A DNA stretch of 64,000 nt, taken from Nocardia africana NBRC 100379 (lineage in GTDB: Bacteria > Actinomycetota > Actinomycetes > Mycobacteriales > Mycobacteriaceae). Where the stretch lies: assembly GCF_001612635.1 (NCBI RefSeq), contig NZ_BDAV01000014.1:62001-126000 (forward strand), given 5' to 3'. The notes beneath the pieces were generated by a model. The model worked only from the letters and a program-made list of their open reading frames with translations, had not been told where the DNA came from and ran no database searches. The position numbers were made by a program, and so were the translations under genes. How positions within the stretch are numbered: the first letter of the stretch is position 1; each line of letters starts with the position of its first letter. Below, piece after piece: positions 36,770 through 45,182 of this stretch.

Positions 36770-37966
36770 TCAACCGCGGGGGACCCGCTCGTAGACCTTG
36801 TCGAACCAGGGCTCTTTCACCGACAGATAAACCTCGACGGCCTCGTCGCCCACCGTGCCCGCCGCCTCCGCCTCCCCGCGGCGCTTGATCTCCAGGTACT
36901 CGGCACGGGCGTCGGCGTCGGCGCGTAACCAGTCGCGGAAGTCCAGGGCGAACCGCTGCCCCGGCGAACCGTCCACGCGCACATGGATATTGGCGAGCCG
37001 CCCGGGGTCGGCATTGCCGTGCAGACGTTTCGCCCACAGCCCGGCGTCGGTGCCCGCGGGGTCCTGCGGCGTGGGTTTGGGGTTGTCGCCGGTGACGGAG
37101 ACGATCGGGGGAAAACCCGCGGCGGCCAACCGATCTCGCAGCGCATCGGCCGTCGCGAGGTCGGCCACCGTGATCTGGATGTCGATCACATCCTTGGCGG
37201 GCAGCCCGAGTACGGCGGTGGAACCGATGTGATCGATGCGGCGCGCATCGCCGCCGCAGGCAAGCCACAGCCGGCCGATCAACCGCTGCGCCTGCGCCGG
37301 CCACTGCGGATCCGGCTCGACCACGCGCACCGCCTCGGTCGAGCGCGCCGGAGTCCCGGTGCGCACATTGCGTTCGAACGGCACCAGCCGCTGCTCCCAC
37401 AGCGCCCGCACCTGCGGCGCCAGCGCCTCGGCATCGGAGTTGTTGTCCAACAGGACATCCGCGGCCGCACGCCGCTGGTCGTCATCGGCCTGTGCCTTGA
37501 TCCGCGCCAGCGCGTCCGCGCGGCTCACACCGCGGAACTGCTCGAGCCGGTGCACGCGAGTCTTCTCGTCGGCCATCACCACCACGACGAGATTCATCAT
37601 CGCGCCGAGGTTGTTCTCGACCAGAAGCGGAACATCCTGCACCACAATGGCGTCCGCCGGCGCGGCGGCGATCAGTTCGGTCGTGCGCCGGCCGACCAGC
37701 GGATGGGTGATCGAGTTCAGCGTCGTGCGCGACTGCTCGTCCGCGAAGGCCACCGCCGCGAGCGCGGGGCGGTTCAAACTGCCGTCCTCGGCCAGAATTT
37801 CCGGGCCGAACGCCGCGACGAGTGCGGCGAGGCCCTCGGTGCCGGGTTCGACGACCTCGCGGGCGATGGCGTCACTGTCGACCAGAACAGCCCCGTGTTC
37901 CACCAGCAGCCGCGCGACCGTCGACTTACCCGCTCCCATGCCTCCGGTGAGACCGATACGCAACAT
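36770..37966 (-). CDS. coaE: dephospho-CoA kinase fused to GrpB/UPF0157 domain
   Basis: 398 residues from the ATG at 37966. Residues 1-~200 are CoaE: P-loop GLTGGMGAGKSTVARLL, the substrate Asp in VDSDAIAREV, and LVVVVMADEKTRVHRL. The enzyme phosphorylates the ribose of dephospho-CoA, the last step of CoA synthesis. Residues ~215-395 are a GrpB nucleotidyltransferase-like domain: VEPDPQWPAQAQRLI, RIDHIGSTAVLGLPAKDVIDIQI. The same fusion occurs in mycobacteria (Rv1631), where the extra domain is thought to help folding. Both halves appear intact. Confidence 0.96.
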   Translation of the reverse strand: MLRIGLTGGMGAGKSTVARLLVEHGAVLVDSDAIAREVVEPGTEGLAALVAAFGPEILAEDGSLNRPALAAVAFADEQSRTTLNSITHPLVGRRTTELIAAAPADAIVVQDVPLLVENNLGAMMNLVVVVMADEKTRVHRLEQFRGVSRADALARIKAQADDDQRRAAADVLLDNNSDAEALAPQVRALWEQRLVPFERNVRTGTPARSTEAVRVVEPDPQWPAQAQRLIGRLWLACGGDARRIDHIGSTAVLGLPAKDVIDIQITVADLATADALRDRLAAAGFPPIVSVTGDNPKPTPQDPAGTDAGLWAKRLHGNADPGRLANIHVRVDGSPGQRFALDFRDWLRADADARAEYLEIKRRGEAEAAGTVGDEAVEVYLSVKEPWFDKVYERVPRG

Positions 37967-38256
37967 TTCCTCAGTCTCGCATCCCGCCACCGCGGTGCCC
38001 GCCCGCACCCCGCCGCGAGGCGATAGAGCCGATTACCCATCGAGTGAATCCTTTTCACCTCGCCCACGCGGTATTACCCATTCCGTGACGCCGGTGATAT
38101 CAATTCGCAACTTTTTCCGCGCGATACCGACCTGGGGTCGGCAACTTTCCGACACGCCGGGCTCGAAGTCACGCAAAATCCGCGACCCCACACTTTTGTT
38201 CCGCTACTGTTTCGCCGCGGGCGATCCAGGCCATCCGAGCTAGCGAAGGAAGATCA

Positions 38257-38463
38257 TTGGGCACCACACACATCCAGTCGGGTCGCCACCGGCTGGGTAT
38301 GGCAGGCACCGTGCACTGCATTCGGATTCCCGCCGTGGCGGCAGCACTGGCCGAACATCGCCGTTCGTGGTTGACCGCCCTACTCAGCCCGGCGCGGCAC
38401 AGCTTCGCGGCCATGCGCAGCCGGGGCGGTGCCACCCGCTGGATTCCCGCCACGGCGAGCTGA
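38257..38463 (+). CDS. possible small protein or transcribed RNA unit
   Basis: 68-residue frame starting at TTG 38257, with AAGGAAG four bases upstream. The peptide is Arg/His/Ala-rich (MGTTHIQSGRHRLGMAGT) with a hydrophobic middle, and is not recognised. The unit stands alone between coaE and the phospholipase C gene and ends at a canonical intrinsic terminator 18 bases after the stop, so a discrete transcript is likely. It may be a small protein, a leader or a regulatory RNA. Confidence 0.45.
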   Translation: MGTTHIQSGRHRLGMAGTVHCIRIPAVAAALAEHRRSWLTALLSPARHSFAAMRSRGGATRWIPATAS

Positions 38464-38481
38464 CCAGTACCTCGAACGTTC

Positions 38482-38518
38482 GGCGGCCCACCGCGGATGC
38501 GGTGGGCCGCCCGTTTTT
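38482..38518. terminator. canonical intrinsic terminator
   Basis: A perfect 13-base stem, GGCGGCCCACCGC (38482-38494) with its complement (38499-38511), closes a GGAT loop. CG and five T residues follow on the plus strand. It also overlaps the end of the phospholipase C gene on the other strand. Confidence 0.9.
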
Positions 38519-40047
38519 CACACCAGGCCGCTCGGGCTCCGGCGCGAGCCCGCTTCCTGGCTCGGCATCGCATTCGGCGGCACCGGATAGGGAATTCCCT
38601 TACCGTCGGTACCGAGCGCGATATTCGGCCCGCATTGCGCGAGCGCGGCATCCGATTTCGGTTTCGGATCGGTAATTCGGGGCGGCACCGAATCGGGCGT
38701 GGAACCGAAATCGAATGCCGAGGTCATATCGCCGGTGACGCTGCGGCGCCAGGCGGTCACATTCGGCACCTCGACACCGAATCGGCGTTCCAGCAAACGC
38801 AATTGCGAGGTGTGGTCGAAGGTTTGCGAGGCGACCAGCCCGCCCCGCGAATAGGGCGAGATGACGAAGCACGGGACGCGGTAACCCAATCCGATCGGTC
38901 CCGCGACGCCCTTGGCCGCCGGTACCCGGCCGAGATCCACCGACAGGTACTCCCCCGGCGTGCCGGGCGGCGGGGTGGGAGGGGTGACATGATCGAAGAA
39001 GCCGCCGTTCTCGTCGTAGCTCACGATGAGCGCGGTCTTCTCCCACACCTTCGGATTGGAGGTGAGGATGTCGAGCACCTGCATGATGCCCACCGCGCCC
39101 AATGCCGGTGGCAGCGCGGGATGTTCGCAGTTGAACAGCGGCGGGATCACCCACGACACCGAGGGAAGCCGGTCGGCGGCCACGTCCGCGGCGAAATCCT
39201 GCGGATACACCGGGGCCTTGCCGCGTTGGGCGAGTTCGGAATTCGGGTCCGCGGCCTGCTTGAAGCAGCCCATCATGCCGTCGAGGATCACCGACGAGAT
39301 CGGGCCGATATCGCGGTTGTTGTAGATCTTCCAGTCGACGCCGGCCTCGGACAGGTTCTCCGGGTAGGTGCGCCAGCTGTAGGCATTCTGCGGGATCAGC
39401 GTCGGCGTCTCCACCAGTGGCCCGCCTGCCAGACCGTCGGGGTCGATGGTCGCGGAGATCCAGTACAGGCGGTTCGGGTCGGTCGGGCCGAGTACCGAGC
39501 AATGGTAGTGGTCGCAGAGGGTGAACGCGTCGGCCAGCTCGTGGTGAACCGGAATGTCGGCGCGGGTGTAATACCCCATGGCCGCCGGACCGTTGGCAGC
39601 GCCGACGCCGGCCACCGACATCGGCATCCAGCGGTCGTTGCGGCCGCCGTTCCACGCCTCGTGCATACCGGCCCAGGAATGATCGGGATCGTTGATGCAT
39701 TCGCCGTCGAGGGTCGCCCCGCGGGTCGTGTCGAGCCGGAACGGGACGATGAACCCGTCGGCGGTGGGCCCGACGCCGGGTGCGTAGCCGTACTGCTTCC
39801 ACGCCGGCGAGGCGTCGTCGAAACCTCGTACCCCGGACAGGGTTCCGAAGTAGTGGTCGAACGAGCGGTTCTCCTGCATGAGCAGAACGAAATGCTCGAT
39901 GTCACCGAGCCCGCCCATTCCCGCCGGGTCGGCCGCGTGCGCACGCTCGATGATCGGGTTCGCCCACGCGGCCAGCGCCCCGGCCCCACCGGCCGCCATG
40001 GCCTTCGCGAGAAAATCACGCCTCTTGATGCCGTCGAACAGACCCAT
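38518..40047 (-). CDS. Tat-exported phospholipase C (PlcA/B/C/D-like)
   Basis: 509 residues from the ATG at 40047. The Tat signal peptide is MGLFDGIKRRDFLAKAMAAG, then GAGALAAW. The phosphoesterase family core includes DIEHFVLLMQENRSFDHYFGTL, LDGECINDPDHSWAGMHEAWN, LIVSYDENGGFFDHVTPPTPPPG and FVISPYSRGG, with conserved Asn/Asp/His metal-site residues. It closely follows the M. tuberculosis phospholipases C, which hydrolyse phosphatidylcholine and act in virulence and phosphate supply. It is a folded, cofactor-loaded export substrate or cell-wall protein. Regulation is not visible; a 9-base inverted repeat (40107-40130) lies upstream. Confidence 0.94.
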   Translation of the reverse strand: MGLFDGIKRRDFLAKAMAAGGAGALAAWANPIIERAHAADPAGMGGLGDIEHFVLLMQENRSFDHYFGTLSGVRGFDDASPAWKQYGYAPGVGPTADGFIVPFRLDTTRGATLDGECINDPDHSWAGMHEAWNGGRNDRWMPMSVAGVGAANGPAAMGYYTRADIPVHHELADAFTLCDHYHCSVLGPTDPNRLYWISATIDPDGLAGGPLVETPTLIPQNAYSWRTYPENLSEAGVDWKIYNNRDIGPISSVILDGMMGCFKQAADPNSELAQRGKAPVYPQDFAADVAADRLPSVSWVIPPLFNCEHPALPPALGAVGIMQVLDILTSNPKVWEKTALIVSYDENGGFFDHVTPPTPPPGTPGEYLSVDLGRVPAAKGVAGPIGLGYRVPCFVISPYSRGGLVASQTFDHTSQLRLLERRFGVEVPNVTAWRRSVTGDMTSAFDFGSTPDSVPPRITDPKPKSDAALAQCGPNIALGTDGKGIPYPVPPNAMPSQEAGSRRSPSGLV

Positions 40048-40220
40048 GCCGGTGCCGAGACCTTCCGCGTCGGTGAAAACAACAGTGCCGGATGACAAGA
40101 CCGCGCCAGCCGGCAAGACCGTGCCGGCTGACAGAGGCCAGTGGCAGATCCTTGCCGACAATAGTGGACCGGCGGTATCGACGCGGTGACGACGGGCTGA
40201 ATGGGCAGCCCGGAAACGGG

Positions 40221-40253
40221 CGAAGGCCCCGGTCCATCGAACCGGGGCCTTCG
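40221..40253. terminator. terminator hairpin after rpsA
   Basis: CGAAGGCCCCGGT (40221-40233) pairs perfectly with 40241-40253 across a 7-base loop. It lies 16 bases after the rpsA stop on the minus strand. Confidence 0.8.
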
Positions 40254-40268
40254 TTTCAGCTCAGCGAA

Positions 40269-41780
40269 TTACGCGTTGCCGGACAGCTTCTCACGCAGCG
40301 CGGCGAGCTGCGCGTCGCTGGCCAGCGAACCGCCGGCCGGCTCGGAGGAGCTGGAGGACGAGCTCTGCGCGCCGCTCTCGGAGGAGTAGTTACCGGAGGC
40401 ACCACCGTTGGCCGCCTCGGCGGCGGCGTCGGCCGCCATCTTCTCCATCTGAGCGGTGTGCATCTTGTGGCGACGCTCGGCCTCGGCGTAGCGGCCTTCC
40501 CACTCTTCCCGCTGCTTGTCGAAGCCCTCGAGCCATTCGTTGGTCTCGGGGTCGAAGCCCTCGGGGAAGATGTAGTTGCCCTGCTCGTCGTAGCTGTCGG
40601 CCATGCCGTACTTCGACGGGTCGAACTCGGCGTGGTAGTCCTCGTTCGCCTGCTTCAGCGACAGCGAGATCCGGCGACGCTCCAGGTCGATGTCGATGAC
40701 CTTGACCATCGCGTCGTCGCCCACGGCGACAACCTGGTCCGGCACCTCGACGTGACGCTCGGCCAGCTCGGAGATGTGTACCAGGCCCTCGATGCCCTCT
40801 TCGACGCGCACGAACGCACCGAACGGAACCAGCTTGGTGACCTTGCCGGGCACGATCTGGCCGATGGCGTGGGTGCGGGCGAACTGACGCCACGGGTCTT
40901 CCTGGGTGGCCTTGAGCGACAGCGAAACCCGCTCGCGGTCCAGGTCGACGTCGAGAACCTCGACGGTGACCTCCATGCCGACCTCGACGACCTCGGACGG
41001 GTGGTCGATGTGCTTCCAGGACAGCTCGGAGACGTGCACCAGACCGTCGACGCCGCCGAGATCGACGAATGCGCCGAAGTTGACGATCGAGGAGACGACG
41101 CCCTTGCGGACCTGGCCCTTCTGCAGCTGGTGCAGGAACTCGCTGCGAACCTCCGACTGGGTCTGCTCCAGCCAGGCGCGGCGGGACAGGACCACGTTGT
41201 TGCGGTTCTTGTCCAGCTCGATGATCTTGGCCTCGATCTCCTTGCCGACGTACGGCTGCAGATCGCGGACGCGGCGCATCTCGACCAGGGAGGCCGGGAG
41301 GAAGCCACGCAGGCCGATGTCCAGGATCAGACCACCCTTGACGACCTCGATGACGGTGCCCTTGACGGCCTCGTCCTTCTCCTTGAGCTCCTCGATGGTG
41401 CCCCACGCCCGCTCGTACTGAGCCCGCTTCTTCGACAGGATCAGGCGGCCTTCCTTGTCCTCCTTGGTGAGAACGAGGGCCTCGACCTCATCGCCCACGG
41501 AAACGACCTCGGCCGGATCGACATCGTGTTTGATGGACAGTTCGCGGGAAGGGATGACGCCTTCGGTCTTGTAACCGATGTCGAGCAGAACCTCGTCGCG
41601 GTCGACCTTGACGATCGTGCCTTCGACGATATCTCCGTCGTTGAAGTACTTGATCGTCTTGTCGATGGCGGCGAGGAAGTCCTCGGCGGAGCCGATGTCG
41701 TTGACGGCTACCTGCGGCGAGGTGACGGTGGTGGGCATATGTTGGGTTGCTCCGGACGGATTGTGGTCGGTAGTGGACAT
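40269..41780 (-). CDS. rpsA: 30S ribosomal protein S1
   Basis: 503 residues. Four S1/OB-fold RNA-binding domains follow the N-terminus: DGDIVEGTIVKVDRDEVLLDIG, KGTVIEVVKGGLILDIGLRGFLP, RKGVVSSIVNFGAFVDLGGVDG and PGKVTKLVPFGAFVRVEEGIEG. The C-terminal disordered tail ends SDAQLAALREKLSGNA, as in mycobacteria. S1 helps mRNA binding to the 30S subunit and takes part in trans-translation. The mycobacterial homologue has been discussed as a pyrazinoic-acid target. MSTTDHN at 41780 is the start used; a second ATG at 41738 (MPTTVTSPQ) matches the M. tuberculosis N-terminus and is a real alternative. Confidence 0.97.
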   Translation of the reverse strand: MSTTDHNPSGATQHMPTTVTSPQVAVNDIGSAEDFLAAIDKTIKYFNDGDIVEGTIVKVDRDEVLLDIGYKTEGVIPSRELSIKHDVDPAEVVSVGDEVEALVLTKEDKEGRLILSKKRAQYERAWGTIEELKEKDEAVKGTVIEVVKGGLILDIGLRGFLPASLVEMRRVRDLQPYVGKEIEAKIIELDKNRNNVVLSRRAWLEQTQSEVRSEFLHQLQKGQVRKGVVSSIVNFGAFVDLGGVDGLVHVSELSWKHIDHPSEVVEVGMEVTVEVLDVDLDRERVSLSLKATQEDPWRQFARTHAIGQIVPGKVTKLVPFGAFVRVEEGIEGLVHISELAERHVEVPDQVVAVGDDAMVKVIDIDLERRRISLSLKQANEDYHAEFDPSKYGMADSYDEQGNYIFPEGFDPETNEWLEGFDKQREEWEGRYAEAERRHKMHTAQMEKMAADAAAEAANGGASGNYSSESGAQSSSSSSSEPAGGSLASDAQLAALREKLSGNA

Positions 41781-42213
41781 TGGAACTCTCGGTTTTGCTG
41801 TGAAGTCACAGCGGTGGAACTACGTTGACGGCCATGCACAGCACATCGCTGCGACACAGCACAACGCTGTACTCACTGCAGAAACTCACAGCACCGGCTG
41901 CTGAATCACAGCCCGCGGGCGACTTCCGAAATCCGTAACCCCTGCGCCCGGTACCGAGCGCTACAGTACCGACAGCGGCTACGCAAATGCCGAAGACACT
42001 CGCGGGAAACAGCGTACGCGACGTGAGTTACGCCAAGCAAACACGGGTCCCCGCCCGCACCATGATCATACGTCCGGCACCGAACACCGTTCCCGCACAG
42101 TGTGGTACCCGTCACGGCCGAGAAGTAATCACCCCGGTCACGCGCCTGTGCCGGCGGGACCGGAGACGGCGTCCGCGGAGGCGCGGACCGGGCCGTGCCA
42201 TACGCTGCGAACC
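41781..42213 (-). promoter_or_regulatory. rpsA leader with repeated CACAGC and a 16-base palindrome
   Basis: The perfect palindrome GCTGTGAAGTCACAGC (41798-41813) lies 18 bases before the first rpsA ATG. CACAGC recurs at 41808, 41837, 41855, 41887 and 41907, so the transcript would carry GCTGTG five times in about 105 bases. No gene is seen in the gap. A role in S1 autoregulation is inference. Confidence 0.5.
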
Positions 42214-43095
42214 ATGTCCGACGACCCGCATCCGGCCCTTCTCGACGACGAGCGCCACGCCCAGGCCAACGCCCTGCTCGGCACCGCGCGGGTGACCCGC
42301 ACGACGGTCGGGTCGGCGGACAGCGAGCGCGCCAACCGGCGCTGGTGGGATGCCGATGCCGCGCAGTACCACGAGACCCACGCCGATTTCCTCGGCGTCG
42401 ACTCCGAGGCCGGAGAATTCGTCTGGTGCCCGGAAGGGTTGCACGAGGGCGACTGGCATCTGCTGGGCGAGGTCGCCGGGCGGCGGGTCCTGGAGATCGG
42501 TTGCGGATCGGCGCCGTGTTCGCGCTGGCTGGCCGCCCAGGGCGCACATCCGGTCGGACTGGATCTGTCGCGGGCGATGCTCGACCGCGGACTCGCGGCC
42601 ATGGCGCGCGGCGGACCGCGGGTGCCGCTGGTGCAGGCCGGTGCCGAGGCGCTGCCGTTCGCGGCCGAATCGTTCGATCTGGCCTGCTCGGCGTTCGGCG
42701 CGATTCCGTTCGTCGCCGATGCCGCCGCGGTCATGCGGGAGGTGGCCCGGGTGCTGCGGCCGGGCGGGCGCTGGGTGTTCTCGGTGAACCACCCCATGCG
42801 GTGGATCTTCCCCGACGATCCGGGCCCGGACGGCCTGCGCGCCGCGATCCCCTACTTCGACCGCACGCCCTACGTCGAGGTCGATGCCGACGACGAACCG
42901 ATCTACGTCGAACATCACCGCACGATCGGCGATCGGGTCCGCGACATCGTCGGCGCGGGCCTGATCCTGCTCGACATCGTCGAACCCGAATGGCCGGAGT
43001 GGCTCGAGCGCGAATGGGGTCAGTGGAGCCCGTTGCGCGGTGAGATCTTCCCCGGCACAGCCATTTTCGTTACCGAGAAGCCGTCGCGGCGTTAG
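42214..43095 (+). CDS. class I SAM-dependent methyltransferase
   Basis: 293 residues from the ATG at 42214. An N-terminal region (RANRRWWDADAAQYHETHADFLG) precedes the Rossmann core: motif I VLEIGCGSAPCSRWL, VGLDLSRAMLDRG, LPFAAESFDLACSAFGAIPFV and VLRPGGRWVFSVNHP. The family modifies small metabolites; the target is unknown. It is divergent from rpsA. Its last 26 bases overlap the convergent hypothetical gene. Confidence 0.9.
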   Translation: MSDDPHPALLDDERHAQANALLGTARVTRTTVGSADSERANRRWWDADAAQYHETHADFLGVDSEAGEFVWCPEGLHEGDWHLLGEVAGRRVLEIGCGSAPCSRWLAAQGAHPVGLDLSRAMLDRGLAAMARGGPRVPLVQAGAEALPFAAESFDLACSAFGAIPFVADAAAVMREVARVLRPGGRWVFSVNHPMRWIFPDDPGPDGLRAAIPYFDRTPYVEVDADDEPIYVEHHRTIGDRVRDIVGAGLILLDIVEPEWPEWLEREWGQWSPLRGEIFPGTAIFVTEKPSRR

Positions 43096-43873
43096 CCCGC
43101 GCGGCCCGCGGCAGCGGCGGCGGCGCCACCGTCGCCTTGCCGTCGGACACCGAGTTCTGCGCGGGAATGGGCGTGGTCTTGCCCGGATCGGGCTCGGCCA
43201 CCGGCGGGGCGGGCGCGGCGGCGGGCTCCGCCTTACCGGTCTTGCCGGTCGGCCCCGCCTTGCCGGTCGGCGCGTCCGCACCGGCCGGCCCCGGGAACGG
43301 CGGCAGCGCCGCGAACCGGGGGTCGATGCGCGCGGTCCGGCTGACGTGGGTGATCCAGCGCCGCGCGCGGGTCAGCGGATGGTCCGGGAATTGCGGATCC
43401 CACCGCGCGTCGTCGGCGATGTTGTAGGGCAGCTTGCCCTTCACCTGGGGCGCGTACGGATGCGGCGGGAACATGTTCGCGAAGCCGACCTTCGGCACGA
43501 CCGCGGCCTCCCGGACGCCGGAGCGGCCGGTTTCGGGACACATGATCTTCACGATCGCGCTGCATCCGGCCTTGGGCACGACGATTCCGGCGGTGAAGCC
43601 GAGTCCGCTCGCCTGATCGGCCAATGGGAACTTCTCCAGGCGCAGCAGGGCCGGCTGGGAATCCACGGTGATGGCATGTGCCTCGATCAGGCAGCCGAAC
43701 TCGGCCTGCAGTTCGGTGAGGCAGCGGCGCAACGTGTCGATGTCGGACAGCGGGGCGGGTAAGTCCGGTACCAGATCGATATAGCTCAGCGTGATGATGT
43801 CACGGGTGGCCGGATTCCCCCACGTGGTCTGGTCAAGCTGCTGCAGTCCCCCGGTTTCGAACACGATTGGCAC
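43070..43873 (-). CDS. hypothetical protein with disordered Pro/Ala-rich tail
   Basis: 267 residues, not recognised. The start is GTG (MPIVFETGGLQQLDQTTWG). Residues ~1-165 look globular, and the last ~100 residues are Pro/Ala/Lys-rich low complexity (TGKAGPTGKTGKAEPAAAPA). No signal peptide or membrane segment is seen. It overlaps the methyltransferase 3' end convergently. No function is proposed. Confidence 0.7.
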   Translation of the reverse strand: MPIVFETGGLQQLDQTTWGNPATRDIITLSYIDLVPDLPAPLSDIDTLRRCLTELQAEFGCLIEAHAITVDSQPALLRLEKFPLADQASGLGFTAGIVVPKAGCSAIVKIMCPETGRSGVREAAVVPKVGFANMFPPHPYAPQVKGKLPYNIADDARWDPQFPDHPLTRARRWITHVSRTARIDPRFAALPPFPGPAGADAPTGKAGPTGKTGKAEPAAAPAPPVAEPDPGKTTPIPAQNSVSDGKATVAPPPLPRAARANAATASR

Positions 43874-43982
43874 GCAACCACGCTACCCATCTGTGACATT
43901 TTCGCACTTCCTGGGGCGTTTTGTGTTCAACGTGTGACCACCTGGTAATAAATATCGGACGAAACGGGTGTCAGGTTTGTTT

Positions 43983-44162
43983 TCACTCGGGGGTCTCCCC
44001 GGATCGTCGCGGGGAGCGCCCCACCTGATCGAGCGCCATCCGCAGGGCGAACTCGATCTGAGCGTTGATGCTGCGCAGGTCGTCGGCCGCCCACTTGGCG
44101 ATCGCCTCGTGGACGGCCGGATCGAGCCGGACGAGCACCTTCTTGGGCTCGCGCTTGGCCAT
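43983..44162 (-). CDS. Arc-type ribbon-helix-helix protein
   Basis: 59 residues. EPKKVLVRLDPAVHEAIAKWAADDLRSINAQIEFALRMAL is an Arc/MetJ-like ribbon-helix-helix unit (residues ~5-45). Its ATG overlaps the SPFH stop by one base (TGATG), so translation is coupled. Such small proteins bind short palindromes as dimers, and the GTGATATCAC site upstream of the SPFH gene is a likely target. Alternatively it could be an orphan antitoxin, but no toxin gene is adjacent. Confidence 0.85.
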   Translation of the reverse strand: MAKREPKKVLVRLDPAVHEAIAKWAADDLRSINAQIEFALRMALDQVGRSPRRSGETPE

Positions 44163-45100
44163 CAGGAGTAGAGGGTTCCGGTGTTGACGACGGGCTGAGC
44201 GGAGCGGTCGCCACACAGCACCACCAGCAGATTCGACACCATCGAGGCCCGCCGCTCCTCGTCCAGGTCGACCATTCCCTCCTCGGTCAGCCGCTGCAGC
44301 GCCATGCCCACCATGCCGACCGCGCCCTCGACGATGCGGCTCCGCGCGGCCACCACCTGCGCGGCCTGCTGGCGGACCAGCATCGACTGGGCGATCTCCG
44401 GTGCGTACGCCAGGTGGGTGATCCGCGCTTCGAGGATCTCGATACCCGCGAGCGCGGTACGTTCGCGCAGTTCGGTGGTCAGTTCCCCGGCGACCTCGGC
44501 GCCGTTGCGCAGGCTGGTCGGGGCCGGGTCGTCGGCTCCGGTGAGAGCAGGCGTCGCCGCCACGGCCGCGGGCCGCACGTCGGGGGCGGCGTCGTAGGGG
44601 TGCACGGTGGCCAGGTGCCGGACCGCGGCCTCGGACTGGGTTTGCACGTACTCCTCGTAGTCGTCGACGGCGAAGGCGGATTTGAAGCTGTCGACGACCC
44701 GGTAGACCACCACCGCCGCGATCTCCACCGGATTGCCGTCGAAATCGTTGACCTTCAACTTCTGCGTTTCGAAATTGCGGACCCGCAAGGAGATTCGCCG
44801 TTTGGTGGTCAGCGGGAGGGCCCAGAAGAAGCCGGCGTCGGCGACCGATCCGACGTAGCGGCCGAAGAACTGCAGCACCTTGGCCTCGTTCGGGCCGACC
44901 GTGGTGAGCCCGGTCAGCAGGATCACCGCGACCGCGAGGATCACATATCCCGCAGCCGCGCCGATCGCCGCCCCGGCACCCCCGCCCGAACCGGCGGCGC
45001 TGGAGGCGGCGACCCCGCCGATCAGTCCGGCGGTGCCGACCACCAGCAGCACCAACAGCATCAAGAACCCGTTCAGCCGGAAAGCCGGACGCAGCGACAT
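44162..45100 (-). CDS. SPFH/band 7 (stomatin-prohibitin-like) membrane protein
   Basis: 312 residues from the ATG at 45100, behind GGGAGGA. Two hydrophobic segments (residues ~10-32 and ~50-66) precede the PHB domain: GPNEAKVLQFFGRYVGSVADAGFFWALPL, RVRNFETQKLKVNDFDGNPVEIAAVVVYRV and ALAGIEILEARITHLAYAPEIAQSMLVRQQAAQVVAARSRIVEG. SPFH proteins oligomerise and organise membrane microdomains. A Pro/Ala insert (residues ~180-200) interrupts the domain. It is coupled to the ribbon-helix-helix gene. Confidence 0.92.
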   Translation of the reverse strand: MSLRPAFRLNGFLMLLVLLVVGTAGLIGGVAASSAAGSGGGAGAAIGAAAGYVILAVAVILLTGLTTVGPNEAKVLQFFGRYVGSVADAGFFWALPLTTKRRISLRVRNFETQKLKVNDFDGNPVEIAAVVVYRVVDSFKSAFAVDDYEEYVQTQSEAAVRHLATVHPYDAAPDVRPAAVAATPALTGADDPAPTSLRNGAEVAGELTTELRERTALAGIEILEARITHLAYAPEIAQSMLVRQQAAQVVAARSRIVEGAVGMVGMALQRLTEEGMVDLDEERRASMVSNLLVVLCGDRSAQPVVNTGTLYS

Positions 45101-45120
45101 GACATCCTCCCAATATTGAA

Positions 45121-45130
45121 GTGATATCAC
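45121..45130. promoter_or_regulatory. palindrome GTGATATCAC upstream of the SPFH gene
   Basis: A perfect 10-base palindrome 20 bases before the SPFH start, next to AATATT. It is a plausible operator for the coupled ribbon-helix-helix protein. Confidence 0.5.
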
Positions 45131-45182
45131 GACGATAGCGCACGGATATCCCGGATGCCAAGGGGACGATCGCGGGAACCGG

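Noticed and set aside
43983..45161. 392-codon minus-strand frame as one fusion gene
   Set aside because: Only its last 59 codons are real (ribbon-helix-helix protein). The rest is an out-of-frame reading of the SPFH gene.
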